DNA from: Williamsia sp. 1135 | Lineage (GTDB): Bacteria; Actinomycetota; Actinomycetes; Mycobacteriales; Mycobacteriaceae | Reading direction: 5' to 3' | Assembly (NCBI RefSeq): GCF_002095395.1 | Contig: NZ_MJEI01000074.1 | Location: forward strand, 1-64,000 | DNA length: 64,000 bases | Shown: positions 1 to 8,914 of the stretch, in pieces | How the letters are laid out: each line of letters begins with the position of its first letter | Position numbering within the stretch: position 1 is the stretch's first letter | Notes under the pieces: generated by a model | Database searches by the model: none | Seen by the model: the letters and a program-made list of their open reading frames with translations, nothing else | Told to the model about the DNA's origin: nothing | Made by a program: the position numbers and the translations under genes

Positions 1-24
1 TCCATCACCGGGATAACGCCGGCG

Positions 25-1956
25 ATGTCGTTGCGGGCCAATGACTTGTTGGCCTCGATCGAGCGGGCGCTGACCGGGCAGGGTTATCTGGAATGGGCCC
101 GCTACGCCTATGCCGCGGAGCTGCACCGCCAGCTCGAAGCCGAAAGCGTTGCTTCTCATGATTTCCTGCAGGACGCGTACGTCCAGGCCGCAGCCCGCCT
201 GGCTCTGGCGAATCGGCTGTCTCAGACGGCAGCGGAAAGTCATCTCACCTGTGCGCTCGCGTTGCGGGACCGGTTGCCGAAGGTGGCACTGGCCCTCAAG
301 CATGGTCTGGTGGCCTGGCATCACATCCCGAAGATCGTCTCTCGCACGGATTTGATCGAAGGCACCGACCATGCTGCCGACATCGACCGCGACATCGCAG
401 AGAGTTTGCGCGGCAAGGGGTCGTGGTCGAGCAAGGCTATGCGGGACATGATCGATGCCACCATCTTCCGGCGCGATCCGGACCTGATCCGCGAAGACCG
501 CAAGGACGCCAAAGACAAGCGTGGAGTCTGGAGCGAGGGTGAGCAGAACGGGATGGGCAGCCTGACTGCGACGTTGTCGGCTGAGCACACGGCGATCATC
601 ATGAAGCGGTTGGAGATGTTGGCGAAGTCGACCTGCCGGCGCGATCCGCGCAAGAAGGCTCAGCGGATGTCCGATGCGTTGTTCGCGATCACGATGGGCC
701 GCGAGTTCGCGTGCTTGTGTGATGAGGACGACGAGCATCCCTGTGAAGCGGAGATCTGGCCGCTGGTCAAGACGCAGCAGATTGGTGGGGTCGACGTCAA
801 AATTGTGCTCCATGCGATCGCGAATCAGTCCACGCTCGATGGTGAGGACGACGAGCCCGGCTACCTCGAAGGCCATGGCGTCATTTCCGCCGAACACGCT
901 CGCGACCTCGCCAAGCAGGACTCGACCACAGTCCGGCCCACGGGCAACAAGACTCGACCAGCACCCAAGGCTGCGCCGGAGCCCACGCCAGAACCAGCGG
1001 AGACAGCGTCAGGGTCCGAAAAACCTGGTACCGCCGAGTTTTCAGGCCCGCAGGCGACGGCCGACCCGGGCGAGGATGTCACCAACGAATCCGAGGCCAG
1101 GCACTCCTCGAGCGACACCGAAGCAGAAACCGAACATGAGACCGTGGCCGAACGCGGTGTAGAGCCGGGCGGCACCGCACCGAATGATGGTGCGGCTCCT
1201 CACCAGCATGCGTCCGGGGGACACCCCGGTGCGGGTGCAGACGGTGCTTGCTCGTCATCGCAACCGAACCGCGCAGCCCGACGTGCGGCGAAGAAGGCCG
1301 CCACCACGACGATGAACATGCCCGCACCGCCGAAGGATCCCCGATTCGGATATCTCGACAACGTCGACTGGGATGCCGTCAAACCACCCGTCTTCCAAAT
1401 GATCCCACTTCCGCCGGTCAAGCCCGGCGACCACTACCGACCCTCGGCGGTTCTGGATGCCTACCTTCGGATGCGCGACCTGTATTGCATGTGGCCCGGC
1501 TGCAACAAACCCGCCTGGTCCTCAGACCTCGACCACACCACCGAATACAACCACGAGAACCCCGCCGCCGGCGGCCATACGCACCCGACTGGGATGAAAG
1601 CGCTCTGCCGTTTTCACCACCTGCTGAAAACGCATTCGGACTGGCTCGATGACCAGTACATCGACAGCCGCGGACGAACCCGAACCGTGGTCATCACCCC
1701 TGAAGGACGTGTCTACGACGGTCCCGCCTGGACCGGCGACGACCTGTTTCCAGCGTTGCGAAACATTGAGTGGGAAGACGCGGCACCGGCGCCACCGCGC
1801 AGACGAAAACCGGAACCGGATCAACCAACCCGCACCCGGTCCAGAACCGAAGCCAAACATCAACGCCGACAACAAGAACGCAATCGCAACCGGCTACGCC
1901 GAGAGATTCTCGACAAAGCTTCGTCCGGATGGCCCGGCATCGAAGACAAGTCCTGA
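25..1956 (+). CDS. HNH endonuclease / DUF222 (13E12-type) protein
   Basis: A 643-residue protein of the DUF222-HNH family, which is found in many copies in Mycobacteriales (the 13E12 repeat family). The N-terminal half is the helical DUF222 region. A low-complexity Pro/Ala/Glu-rich linker spans roughly residues 300-430. The C-terminal HNH nuclease motif lies near residues 490-535, with CMWPGCN, the [10 protein letters not shown] His pair and the closing CRFHH segment all visible. The reading frame is open to the left edge of the window without a stop, so the true start may lie upstream and the gene may be partial here. Its 3' end overlaps the convergent ABC ATPase gene by 63 bases. The biological role of this family is poorly defined; nuclease activity is inferred from the intact motif. 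Confidence 0.85.
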   Translation: MSLRANDLLASIERALTGQGYLEWARYAYAAELHRQLEAESVASHDFLQDAYVQAAARLALANRLSQTAAESHLTCALALRDRLPKVALALKHGLVAWHHIPKIVSRTDLIEGTDHAADIDRDIAESLRGKGSWSSKAMRDMIDATIFRRDPDLIREDRKDAKDKRGVWSEGEQNGMGSLTATLSAEHTAIIMKRLEMLAKSTCRRDPRKKAQRMSDALFAITMGREFACLCDEDDEHPCEAEIWPLVKTQQIGGVDVKIVLHAIANQSTLDGEDDEPGYLEGHGVISAEHARDLAKQDSTTVRPTGNKTRPAPKAAPEPTPEPAETASGSEKPGTAEFSGPQATADPGEDVTNESEARHSSSDTEAETEHETVAERGVEPGGTAPNDGAAPHQHASGGHPGAGADGACSSSQPNRAARRAAKKAATTTMNMPAPPKDPRFGYLDNVDWDAVKPPVFQMIPLPPVKPGDHYRPSAVLDAYLRMRDLYCMWPGCNKPAWSSDLDHTTEYNHENPAAGGHTHPTGMKALCRFHHLLKTHSDWLDDQYIDSRGRTRTVVITPEGRVYDGPAWTGDDLFPALRNIEWEDAAPAPPRRRKPEPDQPTRTRSRTEAKHQRRQQERNRNRLRREILDKASSGWPGIEDKS

Positions 1957-2718
1957 CAAGTGATCTGTGAGGGCATGGAACTCGGGTGTGCGCATGATCT
2001 CCGGGGTGCGTGGCCGCGGCAGGTTGATCGGGACCATTTCGATGACCCGCCCGGGGCGGGGGCCCATCACTGCGACGACGTCGGACAGGAACACTGCCTC
2101 CGAGATCCCGTGGGTGACCATCATTGTGGTAGCAGGCTTCTCGGTCCAGATACGAAGCAGTTCGAGGTTCAGTCGCTGGCGGGTCATGTCGTCGAGAGCG
2201 CCGAATGGTTCGTCGAGGAGCAGGACCGACGGCGAGGTCGCCAGAGCCCTCGCGATGGCGACACGTTGACGCATGCCGCCTGACAACTGAGCGGGTTTCG
2301 CCTTCTCGAAGCCTTCGAGGCCGACGAGGTCGATGAGTTCCTGCAGCGCAGTGGGATCGGCCTTCATGCCCGCAACTTCCAGCGGCAGTCGGATGTTGGT
2401 CAGTACTGACCGCCAGGGCAACAGGGCAGAGTCCTGAAACGCGATTCCCAACTCGTGATCGCCCCGGACCTCCCGCGGTGAACGTCCTGTGACGAGAGCG
2501 TGCCCGGATGTCGGTTCCTCGAGTCCGGCAAGGATTCGCAAGACCGTCGACTTCCCGCATCCAGAGGGACCGATCAGGCTCAGAAAGCTTCCCTCCGAGG
2601 TCTGCAGGTCGACGGAATCGAGCGCGGTCATCTGCCCCGATCGTTGCGCGAAGGTCTTGGTCAAGCCTTTGATGTCTATCCCGGTGCCCAGTGGTCGCTG
2701 AATGGTGGGGGTGCGCAC
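1894..2718 (-). CDS. ABC transporter ATP-binding protein (NitT/TauT/SsuB type)
   Basis: ATPase of an importer for small organic substrates, 274 residues. Walker [10 protein letters not shown] is at about 50-58, the LSGGMRQR signature near 142, Walker [12 protein letters not shown] near 162, and the switch histidine follows in MVTHG. The GTG start at 2718 is chosen because GAGGAGA sits just upstream and the conserved domain begins soon after; a longer frame reaches 2826 but its extra residues look non-coding. The gene is divergent from the binding-protein gene at 2892, whose cluster also holds the permease, so the three probably form one transporter. Substrate cannot be read from the sequence. 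Confidence 0.9.
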   Translation of the reverse strand: MRTPTIQRPLGTGIDIKGLTKTFAQRSGQMTALDSVDLQTSEGSFLSLIGPSGCGKSTVLRILAGLEEPTSGHALVTGRSPREVRGDHELGIAFQDSALLPWRSVLTNIRLPLEVAGMKADPTALQELIDLVGLEGFEKAKPAQLSGGMRQRVAIARALATSPSVLLLDEPFGALDDMTRQRLNLELLRIWTEKPATTMMVTHGISEAVFLSDVVAVMGPRPGRVIEMVPINLPRPRTPEIMRTPEFHALTDHLSGLVFDAGPSGRSFVENLSA

Positions 2719-2891
2719 AGTCGTCTCCTCTGATGTCCGATCTTCCTCTGAGAAAACTGTAGGCCCACCGCTCGACGCCTGCAATCTCGTATATGACGTG
2801 TTCACAGGGTTTACACCACTTAACATTTGCGAAACTAATGACTGGCAATCTTCGTGTGGTCAAGATTTGAACGCACCGAGAAGGAGAAATC
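2719..2891. promoter_or_regulatory. Divergent promoter region of the importer cluster
   Basis: A 173-base gap between the ABC ATPase (minus strand) and binding-protein (plus strand) genes, visibly richer in A/T than the flanks. A GAAGGAG ribosome binding site precedes the ATG at 2892. The XRE-cupin regulator of the downstream operon would be expected to act here. I could not define a convincing operator or promoter box by eye. Confidence 0.4.
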
Positions 2892-3923
2892 ATGGACCGT
2901 CGCAAACTCATGCGGCTCGGCGCGATCGGGGTGGCAACTCTTGTCGCCGGCCCGATCATCGCCGCGTGTGGCAGTAGCTCGAGCGCTGATTCCGGTGGTT
3001 CCTCCGGTGAGATGGCCTACCAGCTCAGCTGGATCAAGAACTTTCAGTTCGCAGGGGAGTACCTCGCGGACTCCAAGAAGTACTACGAAGAGGCCGGACT
3101 GAAGGTCGAGCTGCTCGCGGGTGGCCCGAGCATCGCGGTCGATGCCGTCGCCGAGTCAGGGAAAGCCCTGGTCACGCAGAGCTCACCTGACTTCACCGCC
3201 AATGCCGTAGCGGCGGGTGCCGACCTGAAGATCATTGGGGCCAGCTACCAGCGCAGCCCCTTCTCGATCATCTCGACGAAGAATCCGATCCGGACGCCGG
3301 CAGATCTGGCCGGCAAGACCATCGGTATTCAGGCCGTCAACCAGGTTGCCTGGGAAGCGTTCCTGAAGATCAACAATATCGACCCGTCGACGTTCACCCA
3401 GGTTCCGGTTCAGCACGATCTGACACCGCTGGTGTCCGGAGAGGTGGATGGCTTCTGGGGTTATTCAAATGATGATGCCGTTCAGCTTCGTCAGCAGGGC
3501 AACGACATCACGGTGATGATGCTCGCCGACTTCGGATACCAATTACCAACGGGGACATACACGGTCAGAGCCGACACGCTCACCGACCCCGACAAACGGG
3601 CCCAAGTGGTCGCCTTCATGAAGGCCGACATCCGCGGCTGGCAGGATGCCATCGCGGATCCTGAGGCCGGCGCCAAACTCGCCGTTGATGTCTATGGCAA
3701 GGACAACGGACTCGATCTGGCAGGACAGACCGCTTCCTGTGTTGCCTCGAACGATCTGATGGTCACAGACGAGACCAAGGCCAACGGATTGTTCACGATG
3801 TCGCCCGAGCTCCAGAAGAGTTCGCTCGAAACCCTTGCAGCGGGCGGTATAGCGGCAGATCCCGATCTCTTCGACATGAGCATCCTCGAAGAGATTTACG
3901 CCGACGGACCCACCATTTCCTGA
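2892..3923 (+). CDS. NMT1/THI5-like ABC substrate-binding lipoprotein
   Basis: Periplasmic-type binding protein of 343 residues, anchored as a lipoprotein. It has a short RR-containing signal (DRRKLMRLG), a hydrophobic segment and a lipobox ending at Cys26 (IIAACG), then a Ser/Gly-rich linker. The mature part has the NMT1/THI5 pattern (LSWIKNFQFAGEYLA near the start, DLAGKTIGIQ in the middle). Members bind pyrimidine thiamine precursors, sulfonates, riboflavin and related compounds, so the fold does not fix the ligand. It heads an operon with the double permease at 4605 and pairs with the divergent ATPase. The enzymes downstream suggest the ligand is catabolised rather than used as a vitamin precursor. 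Confidence 0.85.
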   Translation: MDRRKLMRLGAIGVATLVAGPIIAACGSSSSADSGGSSGEMAYQLSWIKNFQFAGEYLADSKKYYEEAGLKVELLAGGPSIAVDAVAESGKALVTQSSPDFTANAVAAGADLKIIGASYQRSPFSIISTKNPIRTPADLAGKTIGIQAVNQVAWEAFLKINNIDPSTFTQVPVQHDLTPLVSGEVDGFWGYSNDDAVQLRQQGNDITVMMLADFGYQLPTGTYTVRADTLTDPDKRAQVVAFMKADIRGWQDAIADPEAGAKLAVDVYGKDNGLDLAGQTASCVASNDLMVTDETKANGLFTMSPELQKSSLETLAAGGIAADPDLFDMSILEEIYADGPTIS

Positions 3924-3954
3924 CCCGCCACATATACAGAATCGAAGATGCGAA

Positions 3955-4608
3955 ATGCCTGAATACGAACAGAACAGCGACATCTGGAGCCGCGCCGTGA
4001 CGATCGGCGGTCATCGGGTCGACGAGGTCCGATCGGTGCTCCAGAAGTCGATCCGCCGCGGACTCGTGGAGGAGGCGGCCGTCGCCGCGTATGAACTGTT
4101 CCGGACCGGGCCGGCCACCGAGGAGTTGCTGTGGCGCCGGCTGGAGATCATTGCGGTGGAGGACGTGGGTGACGGATTGCCGGGCGCGCCGGCAGTGCTG
4201 CACGCGATGAACGAGCAGCGCACCCGCCAGACCACCGATCTCGAGCGCTGGATGTATTCGGCGCACGCTGTGCGGATCCTGGCATCTGCGGCGAAGGACC
4301 GCAGCACCATGGAACTGGCCATCGCGGTCGCTACATCGGTGGACTCAGGTGACCGCGGCGTGCAGGTGCAAGACCGCCACGTCGACCACCACACGCGGCG
4401 CGGTGTCGGACTGGGGCGCGACACCGACTTCTGGTGGGCAGCAGGAGGATATCGGCTGAACAACGAGATCAACCCGGACGGGTCACCGTGGTCGGCCGAG
4501 GTTCGCACCCTCCTCGGCGGTAACGGACACGAACCGGCGGAAGAAGCCCGCTTCGACGCCGCCTTCGCGGACGACGACGTCGACGACGCCCTTCGGTCCA
4601 TGTCGTGA
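3955..4608 (+). CDS. Stand-alone RarA/MgsA C-terminal-like protein
   Basis: A 217-residue soluble protein with no AAA+ ATPase domain. Residues about 20-75 (VLQKSIRRG, then WRRLEIIAVEDVG) closely match the pattern of the C-terminal helical domain of the replication-associated ATPase RarA/MgsA, typically KS(I/V)RG followed by RRL(x)IIASEDVG. A second conserved-looking block, DRHVDHHTRRGVGLGRDTDF, lies near residues 140-160. It is encoded between the transporter's binding-protein and permease genes, and its stop overlaps the permease GTG by the tetranucleotide GTGA, so the two are translationally coupled. Why a RarA-C-like fold should sit in an uptake operon is unclear. Function unknown; the family assignment comes from motif reading only. 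Confidence 0.6.
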   Translation: MPEYEQNSDIWSRAVTIGGHRVDEVRSVLQKSIRRGLVEEAAVAAYELFRTGPATEELLWRRLEIIAVEDVGDGLPGAPAVLHAMNEQRTRQTTDLERWMYSAHAVRILASAAKDRSTMELAIAVATSVDSGDRGVQVQDRHVDHHTRRGVGLGRDTDFWWAAGGYRLNNEINPDGSPWSAEVRTLLGGNGHEPAEEARFDAAFADDDVDDALRSMS

Positions 4609-6254
4609 GAGAGCGTCTGCTCAGATCTCCGAAGCTCGCCACCTGCGCCGGGGTCGTGCTGCTGCTGGTGCTCTGGCAGATGCTCCCGCTGCTCTCGCTC
4701 GATGCAGGTGGGACCATCCCGGGTCCACTCGAGATCGTTGCTCAGATTGGCGATGACGGACCGGATCTCTACCTGACGAACGCGTGGGCGACGCTGTCGG
4801 CCGCTGCGGCCGGCTACTTGTGGGGAAACCTCTTCGCGATCGCCCTGGCGCTGGTGGCGCTGACCGTGCCCATGGTGGCCAAGCCCATCATGCAGATCGG
4901 AGTGTTCAGCTACTGCCTGCCCATCGTCGCGGTGGGACCGCTGTTCGCCGTCGTCTTCGAAGAGGGCGTCGCCCGGGTGGTGCTGGCAGGCCTGTCGGTC
5001 TTCTTCACCACTCTGGTGGCAGTCAGCACCGGTCTGCGCGCAGCCGACCGGACCAGTCTTGATCTGGTCACCGCATACGGCGGCGGACGCTGGATGCTCC
5101 TACGCAAGGTGCGGGTCGTGGCGTCGCTCCCGTCGGTGCTCACTGGCCTGCAGATCGCCGCGCCCGCTGCTCTCCTGGGCGCCATCATCGGCGAATACAT
5201 CGGCGCCGATTCGGGATTGGGGGTGCTGATGATCAGTTCCCAGCAGTCCATGCAGATTCCCCGAACCTGGGCCGTTGCTCTGCTGGGTGCTCTCATCGCT
5301 GGTGTGGTCTATGCAGTGCTGGGGCTGGCCGGCCGAAAGTTGTTGCCGTGGGCCGGCAGTCTGACCGCCGCGGCCAGTGCACCCGTCAGTGCCGGACCCC
5401 TGACAGCGCAGGCACGGCCCGCGTGGTTCCGGGCCGGGGCGTCCGCACTCGCCGCCGTGGCCGGCGTCGCTGCCGTACTGCTGGTCTGGGTCGCGTTCCT
5501 GAAGATCACCGGGGTCTCGTCCTTCATCGGTCGGTCGCCGTCCGATGTGCTGACGTTCTTGACCACAACGCCGACGACCGGTGACGACACGCGTGGCGAT
5601 CTGATCTCACTTGCCGCGCTGACGACCCGGGATGCGTTTCTGGGACTGGCATTCGGCGTGAGCGGCGCCTTGATCGTGGCGGCCGTGTTCGCCGTGTCGG
5701 ACGTCGTACGCTCGATGTTCAGTGCCATTGTGCTGTCGCTGCGTTCGGTACCGATGATCGCGATGGCACCGCTGATCGTCTTGGTCGCCGGACGGGGTGT
5801 GGGCAGCGTGGTGGTCATCGGCGGGCTGGTTACGTTCTTCCCCACGTTGGTCATGGTGCTCGACGCACTGCAGCGTGTTCCCAAGGATTCATCTGATCTG
5901 ATGGCCGCGTTGGGGGCTGGGCGCTGGAGAACACTTGTCACCGTGCAATTGCCGATGGCGGTCACGGCATTGTTGGCGTCGTTGCGGATCGCTGCACCCC
6001 TGGCGTTCACGGGTGCGCTGCTCGCGGAGTGGCTGGCGACAGGACAAGGGCTGGGCTACGACATGATCTTGTCGATGACCACGGCGCGCTACGACATGTT
6101 GTGGGCGGAGGTGGTCATCGTCACCGCTCTGTCCCTGCTGGTTTTCGCCGGCGTCGGGCTTCTCGACCGGTGGGCGGCGAGAATGTATGCCGGTGGCCCG
6201 GTCCGTGTCGTCGAGACCAGAAGCAGCGTCGCCAAACAGGAGGTCATGGCATGA
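4605..6254 (+). CDS. Fused double ABC transporter permease (BPD_transp_1 x2)
   Basis: A 549-residue inner-membrane protein that contains two complete permease domains in tandem, where most NitT/TauT systems encode one and form a homodimer. Each half has about six membrane segments and an EAA-like loop: AYGGGRWMLLRKVRVVASLP in the first half near residue 155, and ALGAGRWRTLVTVQLPMAVT in the second near 435. The GTG start is fixed by the GTGA overlap with the upstream gene; the stop overlaps the regulator's ATG (ATGA). It provides the channel for the binding protein at 2892 and the ATPase at 1894-2718. Confidence 0.88.
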   Translation: MRERLLRSPKLATCAGVVLLLVLWQMLPLLSLDAGGTIPGPLEIVAQIGDDGPDLYLTNAWATLSAAAAGYLWGNLFAIALALVALTVPMVAKPIMQIGVFSYCLPIVAVGPLFAVVFEEGVARVVLAGLSVFFTTLVAVSTGLRAADRTSLDLVTAYGGGRWMLLRKVRVVASLPSVLTGLQIAAPAALLGAIIGEYIGADSGLGVLMISSQQSMQIPRTWAVALLGALIAGVVYAVLGLAGRKLLPWAGSLTAAASAPVSAGPLTAQARPAWFRAGASALAAVAGVAAVLLVWVAFLKITGVSSFIGRSPSDVLTFLTTTPTTGDDTRGDLISLAALTTRDAFLGLAFGVSGALIVAAVFAVSDVVRSMFSAIVLSLRSVPMIAMAPLIVLVAGRGVGSVVVIGGLVTFFPTLVMVLDALQRVPKDSSDLMAALGAGRWRTLVTVQLPMAVTALLASLRIAAPLAFTGALLAEWLATGQGLGYDMILSMTTARYDMLWAEVVIVTALSLLVFAGVGLLDRWAARMYAGGPVRVVETRSSVAKQEVMA

Positions 6255-6871
6255 GTACCAACGGCGAGGCGACCGGCCCGGGGATGGGCGAAACTATCCG
6301 CACCATGAGACAGGTGCAGGGACTGACGCTGGTGCAGCTCGCGAAACTCTCCGGGCTGTCCAATCCCTTCTTGAGCCAGGTCGAACGTGGCAAGGCGCAG
6401 CCGAGCATGGACTCGCTCCGCCGGATCGCGGAGGGGCTCGGAACCACCATCGCAACACTCACGGCCAGCGCACATGCCTCCACTGATGACACGGACATCT
6501 GCATCGTGCGTTCGGACGACCCCCTGGTGATCATCCGCGACGAGGGCTACACCCGACCGCTTGCCCGCGGCACCCGCGAGCTCAACCCGCTGGAGTTCTT
6601 GGTGACCTCCGACGCCTATGAGGATGTGTACTGGCGACACGCGGTCGCAGAGTTTCTCTACGTTCTCTCCGGAAGCCTCATCGTCGATCTTGCAGACAAG
6701 GGAATTCATCAACTGGCGAGCGGCGATTCGCTGTACATACCCGGTGCTCTCGACCATCGCTGGCGGATCCAGGGGAAGTGGCCTTCCCGAGCACTGGTCG
6801 TGCAGGCCGGGCCCCACGACGACGCCGACCTGGAAGCACGGACGACCACCCATGAAACGAGGTTGCCATGA
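6251..6871 (+). CDS. XRE-family regulator with C-terminal cupin
   Basis: A 206-residue transcriptional regulator. An XRE helix-turn-helix covers about residues 14-68 (LVQLAKLSGLSNPFLSQVER, then PSMDSLRRIAEGL). A single cupin domain covers about 120-195, with the tail LASGDSLYIPGALDHRW typical of this architecture. Such proteins usually sense a small metabolite through the cupin and control the adjacent catabolic operon. The ATG at 6251 has AGGAGG upstream and overlaps the permease stop; its own stop overlaps the next ATG. It is therefore co-transcribed with the importer and the two enzymes and probably autoregulates the operon from 2719-2891 (inference). Confidence 0.88.
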   Translation: MSTNGEATGPGMGETIRTMRQVQGLTLVQLAKLSGLSNPFLSQVERGKAQPSMDSLRRIAEGLGTTIATLTASAHASTDDTDICIVRSDDPLVIIRDEGYTRPLARGTRELNPLEFLVTSDAYEDVYWRHAVAEFLYVLSGSLIVDLADKGIHQLASGDSLYIPGALDHRWRIQGKWPSRALVVQAGPHDDADLEARTTTHETRLP

Positions 6872-7983
6872 GAATCACCGAGGTCACCCCTCTCCCGTTG
6901 AGGTGCTCCAGCGCGAACGGGCCGATGACCTTCTTCGTGGTGCGTATCTCGACGGATACTGGACTGGTGGGCTACGGAGAAGCGTGCGATTGCTTCGGAA
7001 TCTCCTATCCCACGGTGCATTCGGCCATCGTCGAAGCCGCCTTCGCGCCGCGGCTCGTCGGACGGGATCTCGAGGCTGTCGAACCGTTGATCGACGACCT
7101 CAGGAGCGCCACCCGCCGCGAGCTCGGCGAGTCGTGGTCGGCAGGGCAGGCACGCAGCGCCGTCGAGATCGCGTTGTGGGATTTGGTCGGGCAGCAGCGC
7201 AAGCGTTCGATCTCGACGTTGCTCGGGCGGGTCAGGGACTCGGTACGGGTCTATGCCGGCTCCAGCCCGTTCCTCGACGACCACCCAGGCCAGTTCCACG
7301 TCGATCAGTTGGCACCGATGCTCGAGCGCGGTGTCCGCCACGTCAAGCTCCGCACAGGACCTCGCCCTGATGTCGCTGTCGATGTGTTGGCCGACATCCG
7401 CCGGCTGCTCGGTCCCGACATCGAGATCATGGTGGACGCCTCGGAGTCACTCGATCTGCCGACTACGGCACGCCTCAGCGACCGGATGTCAGACCTGGAT
7501 GTTCGCTGGCTCGAAGAGCCGTTCCTGCAGAGCCGCCACGGTGGGTATCGGCAGGCTGCAGGCCGCAGCCGGATCCCGATCGCGGCGGGAGAGCACGTCT
7601 TCGGACACGACGAAGCAATCGCCGCGCTGACGGCCGGCGAGATCTCGGTGATACAGCCGGATCCGTGTATCTCCGGCGGATTCTCCGAGGCGCGGGCGAT
7701 TGCTGCCACAGCTCGGGCATTCGGCGCCCGGGTGGTGGTGCACTACCACGCCGGTGTCATCGGACTTGCCGCAGCGCTACAGTTCTCGGCTTCGACCCCG
7801 TCCGTCGATCTACTGGAGTTCCCCATCCACATCGACACCGTCCTGCGCACGCAGACCGGCACCGACGACTGGGGCATCGCAGCGATAGAGGACGGACGGC
7901 TGCCGATCCCCGACGCACCGGGACTCGGGGTAACCCCCCTCGCGGCGGCTCTCGACATGACGGTCACGGGTCACGCCGCATGA
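6868..7983 (+). CDS. Mandelate racemase/muconate lactonizing (enolase superfamily) enzyme
   Basis: A 371-residue enolase-superfamily enzyme that abstracts a proton alpha to a carboxylate. The N-terminal capping domain is followed by the barrel. Candidate catalytic residues in order are the K-L-R base motif (Lys160), metal ligands in MVDAS, LEEPF and AAGEH, the Asp of IQPDP and the His of VVHYH. This points to the mandelate racemase subgroup with a His-Asp dyad rather than the Lys-Lys MLE type. Members include acid-sugar dehydratases and lactone cycloisomerases. The partner NAD epimerase next door resembles uronate dehydrogenase, so an aldaric/uronic acid route is possible, but the substrate is unproven. 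Confidence 0.85.
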   Translation: MRITEVTPLPLRCSSANGPMTFFVVRISTDTGLVGYGEACDCFGISYPTVHSAIVEAAFAPRLVGRDLEAVEPLIDDLRSATRRELGESWSAGQARSAVEIALWDLVGQQRKRSISTLLGRVRDSVRVYAGSSPFLDDHPGQFHVDQLAPMLERGVRHVKLRTGPRPDVAVDVLADIRRLLGPDIEIMVDASESLDLPTTARLSDRMSDLDVRWLEEPFLQSRHGGYRQAAGRSRIPIAAGEHVFGHDEAIAALTAGEISVIQPDPCISGGFSEARAIAATARAFGARVVVHYHAGVIGLAAALQFSASTPSVDLLEFPIHIDTVLRTQTGTDDWGIAAIEDGRLPIPDAPGLGVTPLAAALDMTVTGHAA

Positions 7984-8831
7984 GAGTGGCAGTCACCGGT
8001 TCTCGCGGCAAGGTCGGGTCGGAGATCGTCCATGCGCTGTGTGCCCACGGTCACGACGTGGTCGGCTTCGACATCACACGTCCGGTCTATGACTCGGCGG
8101 GCGCCGGATACGTGCAGGCTGATGTGACCGATGCCGGCGACATGTTTGCCGCCATCAGGGATTTCGATGCGGTGGTGCACACTGCCGGAATCCCCGAACC
8201 GACCAAGAACGTCGCCCACCGGGTCTTCTCCGCCAACATCATGGGCACGTTCAACGTGATCGAGGCCGCGATCGCAGCGGGCGTCCCACGTTTGATCAAC
8301 ATCTCGAGCGACAGCGTGCCCGGATACACCTGGTCCAGCGGAATGATTCGAGCCCGCAGCTATCCGATCGACGAGACGGATCCGGTGACCCCGGTCGATC
8401 CCTACGCACTCTCGAAGTACTTCGGTGAGCAGCTTTGTGATTCGGCCTGTCTGCGCTCACCGATGACCGCGGTCTCGATCCGCGCGACCTGGGTGATCAC
8501 GCCCGACACCTACGAGTCCGAACTGGGCCCCCTCATCCGAGACCCCTCTGTCACCACCGCTGTGTTCCGGTCGTACCTCGACGTCCGCGATCTCGCCGAC
8601 CTGGTGTGCATGGCTGCGGAAACCAACACTCCTGGACACGAGGTGATGTTCGCCGCCGCTGCAGACAACATCGGTGGACACCCCACCAAAGAAGCCCTTG
8701 AGCAGCACCATCCGGACGTGCGGGTCAAGCGGATCGATCGGGTGGATGCCGGTGGATTCTCGCTGAAACGCCCGTATGAGCTCTTCGGCTGGGAACCGAA
8801 GAGGTCCTGGCGTGATCACCTCAGCGAGTAA
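7980..8831 (+). CDS. Short NAD-dependent epimerase/dehydratase (uronate dehydrogenase-like)
   Basis: A 283-residue extended-SDR protein. The Rossmann motif TGSRGKVG is at the N-terminus, the catalytic Tyr-x3-Lys is seen as YALSK near residue 142, and the C-terminus ends in an FGWEPKRSW segment. Length and layout resemble uronate dehydrogenases (about 265 residues), which oxidise a sugar acid to its lactone with NAD+. The ATG at 7980 overlaps the stop of the enolase-superfamily gene (ATGA). It is the last gene of the importer operon. An ordinary sugar-nucleotide epimerase is less likely because the protein is short and sits in a catabolic context, but the substrate is not established. Confidence 0.8.
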   Translation: MRVAVTGSRGKVGSEIVHALCAHGHDVVGFDITRPVYDSAGAGYVQADVTDAGDMFAAIRDFDAVVHTAGIPEPTKNVAHRVFSANIMGTFNVIEAAIAAGVPRLINISSDSVPGYTWSSGMIRARSYPIDETDPVTPVDPYALSKYFGEQLCDSACLRSPMTAVSIRATWVITPDTYESELGPLIRDPSVTTAVFRSYLDVRDLADLVCMAAETNTPGHEVMFAAAADNIGGHPTKEALEQHHPDVRVKRIDRVDAGGFSLKRPYELFGWEPKRSWRDHLSE

Positions 8832-8914
8832 ATGACTGGGACGCGCCCCACCCTTACGTCAGACTGTCCTGATGCTGTTGACCATCTCCGCCGCACGTTC
8901 GCCTGGCCTTTGCA

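Noticed and set aside
25-1956. DUF222-HNH gene as a mobile element
   Set aside because: No terminal repeats, target duplication or transposase-type genes nearby; family is dispersed but not shown here to be mobile.
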